Assembly (NCBI GenBank): GCA_022478985.1
Contig: JAKSZP010013542.1
Location: forward strand, 1-64,000
Reading direction: 5' to 3'
Length of the DNA: 64,000 nt
Origin: Massospora cicadina
Taxonomy: Eukaryota > Entomophthoromycota > Entomophthoromycetes > Entomophthorales > Entomophthoraceae
Position numbers and translations under genes: made by a program. This document shows positions 24,406 to 34,984 of this stretch, piece after piece (the stretch's first letter is position 1; each line of letters starts with the position of its first letter). The notes beneath the pieces are model-generated. The model saw only the letters and a program-made list of their open reading frames with translations, had not been told where the DNA came from and searched no databases.

Positions 24406-24906
24406 TAAACCCATAATTTTACAAAGTTTTGGTATAGGGTTAAGCTTTAGGCACCCAACTACTTTGCTGCGGCTTTAAGTATCTACAGAGCAAAGCTCAT
24501 GTAAGATATTATTAAAAAGAAACACTTATATAGATTAGTATTTATAAGTAGCTAAATTATAGAGAAGTATGTTTTTACTCTCTGATTAGTGCTTGCAAAA
24601 GTATAACTAATAGAATTTAGTATAGATAGTCACCTTTAAGATTACTAATATTTTAAGACTAAAGGCATCCTTGCTATTACTATTAATACAGTTTCAACAT
24701 AAATAAGTTAAATCAAAAGCTAATCTATCATATTTTTACTTTTATGATATATATTGTAGTTTAATCCAGTGATATAATTTAACAAAGAATTTATATTATT
24801 ACCTTAATTAGTGTGGATAACCTCTGCAAATAGTTTTATATTACCACATGGTTTAGGATTATTATTGTATAATTCTATATTATATTTATTAGTTTCTTTG
24901 GTTAAT

Positions 24907-24960
24907 TTAAATATTTATAACTATTTTTTTAGTACTAGATGGTTAAATATTTATAACTAT
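24907..24960 (-). mobile_element. Micro-insertion S3: 18-bp retroposed 3' end with 18-bp target duplication
   Basis: The insert at 24925-24942 is TTTTTTAGTACTAGATGG, only 18 bp. It sits between two identical 18-bp copies of TTAAATATTTATAACTAT (24907-24924 and 24943-24960). It is the shortest member of the family in this window. Confidence 0.85.
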
Positions 24961-25589
24961 TGATATAGTAAAAATTATAATATTTTAGATGTTGGATGGT
25001 GCTAAGTTATAACCGATGGTTCAAAGCTAAGATTGTTAACAAAGAAGACCAATGATTATAATAATTTATAATGAGTACCTCTGCTTGTAATTGGGAAAGT
25101 GGTTGGTCCATTAACACATTAAACAGAATTTTGTTGCATTGATAAAAACACTTGTTCTTAACTAATTTGGGTGCACTAATTTTATTTCTGAAGTTAATTT
25201 TTCTCAGCAAGCTACAGTTTTTTGCAATTTATTTTAACAATTTTTCATGTTAATATAAAATTTTCAAATATTTCAGCATTTATCTCAACTCAAAAATGTG
25301 GTATATTATCTTAATAATCTTTGTGGTGATAATATTAGTCATTTAAACATAAAAAATATGGTATACAATTATGCACACAGCTTTGAAATGCAAAGAAATA
25401 ATATCACTTATTTTGAGCATCATATATGATATAAAACACTATTAAATACAAACATATAATTTTCTTAACTATATCATTGATCTGCACATACAGATGGAAG
25501 ATGTTAATTAATTAATTCATCAATGTGATATAGAGGGCATGCAAAACTCATTTAGGCAAGAATTTGCGCTTAGAGCTCTTAAATTTGTG

Positions 25590-26090
25590 GACTTACTCAG
25601 GATGATCTCATTTGATGCTCCAACAGTAGTCTGCCATCATATGCTTGTCCATCATCCTTAATAACACTCTTAAACTGTCTTCAGGTCCTTATAGAAGCGT
25701 TCCCCCTGCTCATCACTGATATCCCCAAGGTTTTTGGAAATTGATCAAGATGGCTATTCAGGAAGTGCATCTTAATATTTATGTTGCATCTAAGATTGCA
25801 GAATACCTTTTAGCATCCTTTGAACCAAAAGTACATAGTTTTATTCCTTCTTGTTACCAAGAAAGTTGTTAATAACTGCTACAAAAGCCATCCATGCTGC
25901 TCTCTCCCTTTGATCCATCTTCCTGACAAATTCCTTATCACATATAAGGGATTGAATGTAAGGACCATCAAAGACATCTGCTCTTATTTTATCAAATGAC
26001 AGACCAGGAAAAGCAGAAAAATGTGCTAAAAATATGCCTTTCAGTGTAAAACAAAAATCTGTAACAATAATAAAAATAATATTGTATGAA
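25590..26090 (-). pseudogene. Remnant of a dispersed protein family known from animal genomes
   Basis: Read on the minus strand from about 26085, a frame of about 75 codons contains GLSFDKIRADVFDGPYI, then KMDQRERAAWMAFV and NNFLGNKK. After a stop and a frameshift it continues MHFLNSHLDQFPK, then LGDISDEQGERFYKD, then (third frame) DKHMMADYCWSIK near 25610. This order (DVFDGP, FLGN, HFLHSHLD, SDEHGERFHQD, ADYCW) is one I recall from many uncharacterised, often repetitive proteins in arthropod and cnidarian genomes. Its function is unknown to me. At least one stop and two frame changes show it is dead. No repeats delimiting it were found. Confidence 0.7.
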
Positions 26091-26950
26091 AACTAAAAAT
26101 AATTGTTGTAAAAACCAAAATCTGCGCCAGTAATCAAAACTCACATTTCATGAAAACTAGAGCATGCACAAGAAAACTGACTTTATATTTGGAATCAGCA
26201 ATGCCAAAATACATAGAAACAATTGAAAAATCTCATGCAATAGATAAAAAATTATGTTCCCTGAGTGATCCTTAGAAAAACCAAGTAACTCTGGTATTCC
26301 CACCATTATTAAGTTAACAATCCAATAAAAGTAAATATGAGAACTTCTGTCTTTGCAAAAAATTTATCCTACATAATTGAGGCTTATTCTTAAGACAGGC
26401 AAATAAGCTAAGTAATTCTCCTTGAGTATATGCATACAAATGCTACTCAATAAATGTTAATAATCTTTTATTAATCAGATAATAAGATAGAAAACAGATA
26501 GCAAAAACAATTTTTTCATGGTGAGGCATTAATATTCATACCTCTGGGCATCTTCTGGTCATACTTATCTATTAAATGAGTTCATTTTATAACATTCCAG
26601 ACCTCTGTTGATCATGGTCATGATCATGATATTACCTTGTGCCAAATTAGATAAATTCTGGCATTAAGTAACAATCAGTTCCATCTAAGTGTGGGCAACA
26701 TGCTCTAATTTGGGGGATTTTGAGTGCAATAGCAACTTTAAGTATAAACTCAATTGTCTAAATCAGCCTAAATTAAGCTAATCATAATTTGATGTATACA
26801 AAATTAAAAGAGAAATCACATAATTAAATCATTTTTGAAATATTCAAAAATTTGATAAGTTGAAGGCCTCTTTTCAAAACTATAGTGAACTCATTCATGG
26901 GCAACTATTAATGCACTAGTGTCAATATCATATTATTAGCACCACTAATT

Positions 26951-27032
26951 TTACCTTGTGCATTATATATTTTTTAGTACTAGATGGTCCCAACCCAAGG
27001 GGGATTCATCGATGTTACCTTGTGCATTATAT
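26951..27032 (-). mobile_element. Micro-insertion S4: 46-bp retroposed 3' end with 18-bp target duplication
   Basis: The insert (26969-27014) lies between perfect 18-bp copies of TTACCTTGTGCATTATAT (26951-26968 and 27015-27032). On the minus strand it contains CCCCCTTGGGTTGGG followed by ACCATCTAGTACTAAAAAA. It is the longest of the fragments and links the tails of the shorter ones to the CCCCC...GGGTTGGG segment of the full element. Confidence 0.9.
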
Positions 27033-28638
27033 TAATTTCATGGAACTAATTTAGAAGTATAATTAAGTAAGACCAAAAACCTCACTTTACACCCACATGC
27101 CCGTATTAGGGCATCCATTGTTGGAATAGATTAACTATATTTAATGTTGCTAATTGGAATCACATAAGTACTATTATAGCATATTTATGATTTAGGAGGT
27201 GAACTAATATATTATAGTATATTAATAAATTTTGAAGAAAACATGGGGATCCATCAAATGTGGTAATATAAGAATTACTGGTTGCCTCAAAGAGTTTACT
27301 ATTCAAGTCTATCTACTAAAATCTAAAATATGATTTAATGTTAATAAATCTTTTATGATATGACCTTATCCCTAGTATTGTATTTATAATATACCAAAAT
27401 GGCATGATATTTGCTTGATAATCCCTTTAGTCATTGATAAGTTGATACTACTAAGCAAAATATGGAAGCCCAAGTTTTCAAGTATACAGTATGATATGAT
27501 AGTCAGATATTATAGTTATTAAGAGTCAATTATCTAGCTATAGAATCACTAAAAGATGGTAGCCACAACCCCTTTAAAATAGTACACATAAGTAGCAGAT
27601 ATGTTTGATTATATAATTTTATTAGGATCATTAACATCTAAAATAAAAAATACCTTACGATCTTTCAATTAACTTTTTAGATTTTTGCTAAAAGGCTAAG
27701 AGCTCCTTAATTTCTTATCATAACTTTAAAATAAATATAGCCTACAAATGTAAAAATAATAAGGTGAGTTAACCTTGGGATTAATATACCTAACCAAGTG
27801 ATCAAGCTAACACTGATTTTAAACCTGTGTCAAACAAAATATGCAAAAGAGTAAAAGCAGTAATTACCCACCATGCTAACCACCCCCTTAGCCTACAAAT
27901 CTAATGTTGCTTAAGACTGTAGTTTTTTAATTACTTTAATCTCTAAAAACATGATGGTATATCTATAAAAAATAAGGCTGTGTACAACCTGCATTAAACT
28001 ATTAGTAGAGTAAGCATAAAAACGTATATGTACTTAGATTAATGTATTCTTGAGCAAATATTTTAACATAACAGGTAGATATGATGATAGGCTAGAGAGT
28101 TAGAGAATATAACCAACAACAATTATACTTAATTATAAAGCTATAACTTTAAAATAATTATCAGATGCCATAGTGTAACAGGTTTACTGTTTTAACTCAG
28201 AAGATAATGTATGGTAACCAATGACTATTAACAGAATAAAATAAATCTAGATCCATAGCTCTAATTGATTTTCTAAAAAGTTTAGTATACAACTAACTTT
28301 CAGATATTCTAGAAACTTATAAATCTTTTTTATAAGTGACTTAGTTATTGCTAAATGACTTGAAGCTAATGAGAATCAAGCATTATAATGTTACCTGATA
28401 ATTTGCAAGAGAAGATGAAGTTAGTTAAAGTAGATAGCAATCCATTAATTTGAGATACCTTTAGCAAAATAAATACTAAAATTGTGATTTCCCTAGAAAG
28501 CATCATATGAATATGAAAAGCAAAAATTACTCTGCAAGGTTTAAATAATTTTTATCTAGAAAAAACAAAAAGGTCTGTTATTAAAACCCAATCATAATGC
28601 AAAACATGAGTATAAATAAAAAGCTAAAAGCATAGTAT
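27033..28638. other. Very AT-rich sequence, no gene
   Basis: No frame, repeat or motif recognised. Stops are dense in all frames. Confidence 0.4.
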
Positions 28639-30588
28639 TTATAGAACTCACTTACTTTTTCTAGCACTAGTGGTGCCCAACCCAAAAGGGGGAGCCACCA
28701 CGTATCTTTATTTGCAGATGGGCCAAACAAGGGACTTTTAGAAGTAAAAATTCCTAATATGGCACATCAGCTAACAGCCTAGAAAGCCATATCAGAAGGT
28801 GAGGAAGCTTTGGGGAAATTTTTGTCTGGCGCCCAATTTAGCTGGGAGACCATGGCATATAGCATTGGGGTGGGAGCATCAGCAATATGGGGCATATGGG
28901 GGTATAGTTGTAGGTTTTCTTTGTTTATGAGGCCAGCGGTGTCCATTACCTCAATGTATTGAGCAAGTTGATGCTAAGTGAGAGTGATGAGAGCTGGAAC
29001 ACAAGTGATAGACTTGATGCACTAGTGGGTTTCAGGATATTAGGGGAAAAAAGAGAAGCTTTTGATGTGTTGATGCAAGCGCAGCTCACACCAAAAGCAA
29101 GCTCCTCAACTTCATATTTTGCATCTTCCTCAAAACCATGAGAAAAATTGGTGATAAGAATACCCTCAACAGGAAGCTTCATCATCCCATGAAGTTGCTG
29201 GCTAAGTAGAGTGTTAGCAGGAGCAGTTGCAGCCTCAACTGCCTTCTATTATTAATTTTATATAAATGGGAAAACTGTTTTGAGGGCAAAAATGGCTGGG
29301 CCACAATTTAGGGGGATCAACGAAAAATTCTTTCAAAGCAAAATCTGGCTTGACACGGTATGGCTGTTTATCCTAATCAATCCATTTGTGAGCCTCAAAT
29401 GAATTGGATTCAGCCAACACTGGTCCAGCCATTGTAATTGGGGCAGTGGTAGAAGCTGATTGGCCATGTGCTGTTGACCATAGCAGCTCAGCTGAAACTG
29501 AATCAGCCATCAACTCAGGATTCTGTAATCTGGTCAAATTGTTTAAATTTTTAAAATTTTTGAATTTTTGATTAGCTGCTGCATTGGAAGCAGTGCCAGA
29601 ATTTTCCAAGGTTGGGGGGTGGGAGTTTTGAGCCCCATTCAAAAGATTGAGCTGAACTGAACACTGAACTGATGCCAGAGGGAGGAGCGGCGGAAATGGT
29701 GGAGGTGGAAGCCATAGGGCACTTGCACTTCAAGTGATCAAGCTTGAAGAACAAGTGGCAAATGGAGCAGCCATTATTGACGCACACCTAGAATGGGTGA
29801 TCAGAGCAAATCTGATAACTGTGTAAGGGGGAATCATGAGATGGGCGTTGTTATGGATTGAGTGTATCATCGCAAAGGCGTGCAGCCCTTGCCAAATGAT
29901 ATGCTCCAATAAGAACCACAAATTGCAACATGTGGTCTATGCCGTAAACAGCCAAACCCTCCATGAGCTCATGGCAGAGGCATTTGGGGGAAAGGTAGGA
30001 GGGCAAACTGGCAAACTGGACCACCAAAGTGGCCTTATCTGGAAGCTGGGTGCAAATAATAGGAAGAGGAATTTCCTTAAAAATTAATGGCAGCTTAGAT
30101 GCTGCCATTGCATCAGTCTCAGAATGGAAACTGAGGTCAAAATACCCCTTAAAGGGGCGGAAATCAATGAAGCTGGCAGGTTTAAACACTGCCATGACCA
30201 TCTCAATGATGGCTGTGTTTACATGTGGGAAGTGGTTCCCATATTTGACCTAAAGGCCAAAATGAAAATTGCTCCATGGGAGCACCAAATGGCTCTAGAG
30301 CAGCGCCTGAGAACTTGTGAGATGGTGGTCCAAGTCCTAAGGTGGGACATAACGCCCTGTAGCATTAGGGGGACTAGCAGAACCAGTTCAGGAGTGCTTT
30401 GGCGGTAGCTGAAAGATGCCAGATGGTGGCACACCACCACCCCAAGCTAGGGCAGCAGGCATCAATTGCATCAACATCAGTAAACTTTGTCTTGATTGAG
30501 CAGTTATTTTTTTGTAATTATTAGAAAATCCTAATTTTGCTTCAATTTAGTTATCAAAGCAAAAGAGGGATTATGGAACTCACTTACT
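28639..30588 (-). mobile_element. S5: complete ORF1-only non-LTR retroposon (1914 bp) with 18-bp target duplication
   Basis: The element (28657-30570) is flanked by TTATAGAACTCACTTACT (28639-28656) and TTATGGAACTCACTTACT (30571-30588), which differ at one position. On the minus strand it has a 5' leader of about 93 bp, one gag-like ORF1 from the ATG at 30477-30475, a 3' region, and an end with CCCCCTTTTGGGTTGGG, then CACTAGTGCTAGAAAA. The tail matches the five micro-insertions in this window. There is no endonuclease or reverse transcriptase between the duplications, so it must have been mobilised in trans. Copy 1 (2992-4712) has the same content, so this looks like a family rather than a chance deletion. 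Confidence 0.85.
28940..30477 (-). pseudogene. Gag-like ORF1 protein of S5 (broken)
   Basis: The start aligns with copy 1 (shared PAA, WG and VPP residues). The best frame (29851-30201) holds FIDFRPFKGYFD and LAVYG; the LINE at 58.3 kb has GWLDLGF and LAIYG at the same places. The zinc knuckle (about 29780-29730) follows HPFWV and reads CX2FX4HX4C: the second Cys codon is changed to Phe, so metal binding should be lost. Downstream a Ser/Pro-rich linker (29572-29787) and a block around 28946-29185 (LITNFSHGFEED) match copy 1. Stops and frame changes occur throughout. The family role would be binding and packaging the element RNA. Confidence 0.75.
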
Positions 30589-30849
30589 AAACATTATTTA
30601 AAGATATAGGGAACATATATTAGTCTGTCTGCTTTCTTTTCTTATAGTAGGGTGTGCAACAATATAGGTAAGCCTTGATGTGATTCTTAATTTAAATCAC
30701 CTACCTTTTTTACATAGTTACCTAATTTAAAAGAGAGTGCCCACCAAACTTTTTAAGGGCCCTAGTGTATAGTATAAAGGTAAATTTTTATTCTTACATA
30801 ATATAATTTTACATGTTAACTAAATTTAGATCTAATTATATTTTGATAA

Positions 30850-31777
30850 TGTTAGGTTTGTCACAAATGACAAGAAGCCAGGTGGTGCCTACTATCCCAT
30901 TTAAGAAAAAGGGGAAACTTTACTTTTGGAAAACTTCTATAATTGTGCCCACTTCAATCCCCCTACTTCCTAGAAATTGATATATTGAAAAAATTAAGCT
31001 CCTATGTAGAGAAATCCTTTATCTATACAAAATGTTAAAGTTACTCCAGATAAGTCCCTCAATACTTCCACCTATTTTCCCAAATTCATAACACTCAATA
31101 TTACGACAGCTTAGCAAAGTTCAAGATACACCAATTTGATTATGCTGTGTAATTTTGAAATTTCTGACTCTAATTTTAACCTCCATTCCATTATTTCCCA
31201 AGTTACCTTTATTATGCTTTTGGAAACTTGCTTTCAATTTTGCGCTGGACCTTTAAGGATGGAGCGCGCCCAATTATAGGAATTTTTTTTTTAAAAATAG
31301 AGAAAGCTAGATTGGGAGCAACCAATCATGGTATGCCTTATCACCTCTCCTAACCTCAGTTCTTGCAACAATTTGCAAACTAACCCTCTCCACCCAAGCG
31401 TAAACCCAGGAACTTGCAACCAGAGAAGATTCTAAACCAAGAGCTGCAGAACCTAAGAACAGTGCCATTAATCAGAAAGCCCTCTTCTCTAATTATAGGC
31501 TATTGCTCTTGTGAGAGTTCAGGACTATTTTGTTTTCTAGACTTATTTGTTTTTAATAAACATGTCATCTTTCATCATTTTCAGTTGCCATATTTTAAGT
31601 GTTTTTGTGCATCATGGAGCCTATTAAGAAATTTTAGTGCAGTTGCAAAGATAGCTCTCTCCTTGTTGACTAGAGGATTTGGGGCCACAATGACAGCAGT
31701 TGCTTAGTTACTCAGGTGGCTGATCAAATCACATCAATTTGCAACTAGAGCAAACTTGGGCTCCCCAGGTCCCTTCA
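30850..31777 (+). repeat. 5' LTR of the short LTR element (928 bp)
   Basis: It starts TGTTAGGTTTGTCAC and ends CCCTTCA. It aligns over its full length with 32399-33324; shared landmarks are GACAAGAAGCCAG near the start and CCCCAGGTCC at the end. Confidence 0.8.
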
Positions 31778-32398
31778 TGATTGGCCAGTCAAATTTACAA
31801 ATCTGCTGCAATGCAGAGTGGGCCTCCTCAAGTCACCCTTCCATTACCTTTCAACCCTTTCCCAGGTGTGTGGGTTGGTCAGTTAATTATCATATATTCT
31901 TGTATGGTTCCTATGGCCACTGTCTATGAGGTGCTGCTCATCATATGAAGTTCCAAGTATTGAGGTGATGCATTCTCTGGTTAAACCTTAAACCACAGTT
32001 GCCTCTTTCTGCTCCTTTGGGTTTGTATCTAACAGTGCAAGATTATCTAGTGAATAACTCTATACTTGCCACTCAAGCTGTGCCTTATACACCCTATAAA
32101 GAGATCTTGCCAGTTGCTTTGGGTATTGAACCCAATAATTAGTCTTCCAATTGCTTATCTTTAAAGATGTCCCTACCCAGCCCAAAATGTTCAAAGCCTA
32201 CTCAGATTCCTAAAGCTTAACCGCTTTTTCCCAGGATAGAGTAACTTATTCTTGTCAGAAGGTAGGTGACTTTTATAATTCACTCCCCTGACCTTGCAGT
32301 GTCATGCCCCCTTACCCTACCAATAATCAACTTATGCTGCAGGGATGAAATCCCGATAGTCAAACCTTATTAGAGGGCTGGCAAAGAAGGAAAGAGCA

Positions 32399-33324
32399 AT
32401 TTTGGAATTTCACTAAAGGACAAGAAGCCAGATAATGCATATTATCCCTTTTCAGGTAGAAAAGGCTAGTTTACTTTGGAAAAACTCCTATAATTGTGCC
32501 CACTCTATCCCCCCACTGCCTAGTAATTGGTATTAAAAAAAGTTTAAGCTCTTGTGTAAAAAATTTTATCAACTATACTAAAATGTTAAGGGCTCTAGGT
32601 AAGTCTTCCAATACTGAGGCCATTTCCCAAAATATATAAATTTCAAAAAGTATGATGGTTTTATGACGTTCAAGTTACAATAATTTGATTAAGCTAATTT
32701 TTTTTAAATATCTGAACCCAATTTTACCCTTCCTTTCATTACTTTCCCAAGAGCCCTTTCTGTTGCTTATAAAAGTTTTTTTTTGATTGAGAACAGGACC
32801 TCTGAAGATGGAGCACACCTTGATTTAGAAAATTTTTCAAAAAGTTAGAGAAAGCTATATGGAGAACAGCCATTCATGGCATATTCCATCAACTCTCCCT
32901 ACATCAGTTCTCACAACAATTTGAAAACTGACACTTTTCTCTCAGGCGCAAACCCAGGAACCTGAAACCAGAGAAGATCTCAACCCAAGAGTGAAAAACC
33001 CAAGGACAGTGCCACTAACCATAAAACCCACTTCCCTAATTAGAGGCCATTGCCCTTACTTTTGAGAGTACCAGCCTATATTGTTTTCTAGATTCATTTA
33101 TTTCTAATAAACCTTTCCCTCAATGTTTTTGCATTTGACATCTTTTAAACATTTTTGTGCATCATGAAAACCATTTGGCCATATTAGTGCAGTCACAAAT
33201 TGGCTCTCACCTCATTTTTAAAGGCTTTGGGGCCACACTGACAGCAGTTTCTTGGTTACTCATATGGCATAATAAAACCACCAGTTTGCAACCAGAGCCA
33301 ACTTGGTATCCCCAGGTCCTTACA
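32399..33324 (+). repeat. 3' LTR of the short LTR element (926 bp)
   Basis: It is the partner of 30850-31777. Its start has decayed from TG to AT; the end reads TTACA followed by the GATAA duplication. A purine tract precedes it. Confidence 0.8.
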
Positions 33325-33480
33325 GATAAGACAATGAGCATAGCCCCTAATATTGCATCATGCAATAGATTATTATTTGCAGATTTAAGAATTACTTATA
33401 CAATATACCTTTTATGTCACCTTCAAATCAGTTTATGCGTCATTTTCTCTGGTTATATATCATTCATATAGCATGGCTGC

Positions 33481-34257
33481 TGTTACAATTGGGATTACAA
33501 CAGGGCGATATTGTCACATGTAATTATGCATCTAATCAGGTATAACTGTATGAAGACAGTATACCTCAAAATAAATGTAGTGATTGGTAAAAAGTAAGTC
33601 TTTATTAATGTATATTCTTTGGGTGAGCTTTAGTTTTTGTTTGGTACTTTCAGCATCAAAGATCCATTGTAAGAGTAAACTAAAGTTTCTCTGATGATTA
33701 TAAATTATAGAATCTGAATTGCTGAGTTCATACTTTTTTTAATAATGACCCTTTCAATATGAATGGTGAATCTCTAGCATTTAGCTCATGTGCCAGCCTT
33801 CTCTGCGGCTTCCAAATCTTCCAGTGTTTTCCTACTTAAGGCCTGTTAATAGACTGTCAATGTTGCAGCTGAGACTTGATTTTCATATGTTCAATGTTAA
33901 GTACATAATGGTTATCTTCCTAACACCAAGTACATCCTTAGGGTATTGGTTGGTGGGGACGCTTATGGAAGATTTTGCTGAGTAATTTTGTTGATTTTTT
34001 ATTATTGAGAACAGATTTGGTTTAGGGAACTGGACGTTCGGGTGATATACTGATAGGGTTTGATCATCCAAAAGCCAGGATCATATGGTAAGGTAAACTA
34101 TAAATGCTTATATCTTGGGTCAGAGAATGCTAACAGGATTTTTGATGGCAGAGCAATGGGAATTGATCTACTGAGAGACACAGACAGCATAACAAGTTGT
34201 CAAGGTTAGCGGCGAGGTCTATAAGGCATTTGGAGTATTATTGTTGTGGTAAAATCA
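33481..34257 (-). repeat. 3' LTR of Gypsy-C (777 bp)
   Basis: On the plus strand it starts TGTTACAATTGGGATTACAA and ends AAAATCA. It matches 56058-56833 over its length; the best-kept blocks include GGTACTTTCAGCATCAAAGA and AGCGGCGAGGTCTATA. Confidence 0.85.
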
Positions 34258-34984
34258 TTTTCATGTCTCATGACATCATTTCCGGTGTAAATTTTAGGGA
34301 AAAGGAGGGAATTAAGAAGTCCAAAAGGGCCAAGTTGGCCACCAACTACAACCTTAGATATGCATGAATCAACTCTGGGTTAAGGCCAATCAAGACCAGA
34401 TCAATTCTAAGAAATTGCGTGATGCAGTTTAAGATGTATGTCAATGGTGCTAAAATCACCCAGTATCATTTAAATGATGCCAGTTCTTTGCGGTTGGTTT
34501 CCAAAATAGTCTTAATTTGTTTAAAAATTTATTACCAAAAAGGTAAAATTAAGTTGTGTAGAGTCTCAAGTAAACATATAATTAAGCTATAGAACTACCT
34601 TTGATGGTAGTATCACTAAATTTTCCAAAATTAAGTCTGAGCCCCAACAGATGGATTCAGGCCTATCTCCCCATTTGTCTTTAGAGTACTGTTTTCTGAC
34701 CAATCTCTCTGTTGGTCATCTCTCTCCTTTACAATAAAGACCATTTTATATCTTTACTTATCCAATATACCTTTTGTTGACCTCGCGGATTACCTCCTTT
34801 TTGAGGGGTTTAGGAGTTTTATGATAAACTATGAAGGTGTTGGAAATGTACAAGATGCGCTTTTATCACATTATATAGTTTTTTTTGGAGAGTTATAGAC
34901 ACTCTCCTTACAGTCAAATGGTCGTTTAAACAAAAATTATTAACATTTACGCCCATTTGATAAACATAAGAGATTGACAAATTG

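Larger units (their letters stand above)
30845..33329 (+). mobile_element. Short LTR retroelement with GATAA target duplication (internal region 621 bp)
   Basis: Two long direct repeats (30850-31777, 928 bp; 32399-33324, 926 bp) enclose only 621 bp. GATAA stands directly before (30845-30849) and after (33325-33329), so the unit inserted as a whole. Orientation follows from a purine tract (GCAAAGAAGGAAAGAGCA, 32381-32398) immediately before the second LTR. The internal segment has one worn trace of integrase (LVNNSILATQ...PYTPYKE, about 32035-32105). It is therefore either an internally deleted gypsy or a non-autonomous derivative. Confidence 0.85.

Noticed and set aside
26605..26632. Palindrome-like GATCATGGTCATGATCATGAT as a protein binding site
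   Set aside because: Short, imperfect, in AT-rich sequence with no gene nearby.
23876..27014. The short inserts as excision footprints of a DNA transposon
   Set aside because: Footprints would not have A tails, variable one-sided truncation, or 16-18 bp duplications; truncation always preserves the same 3' end.
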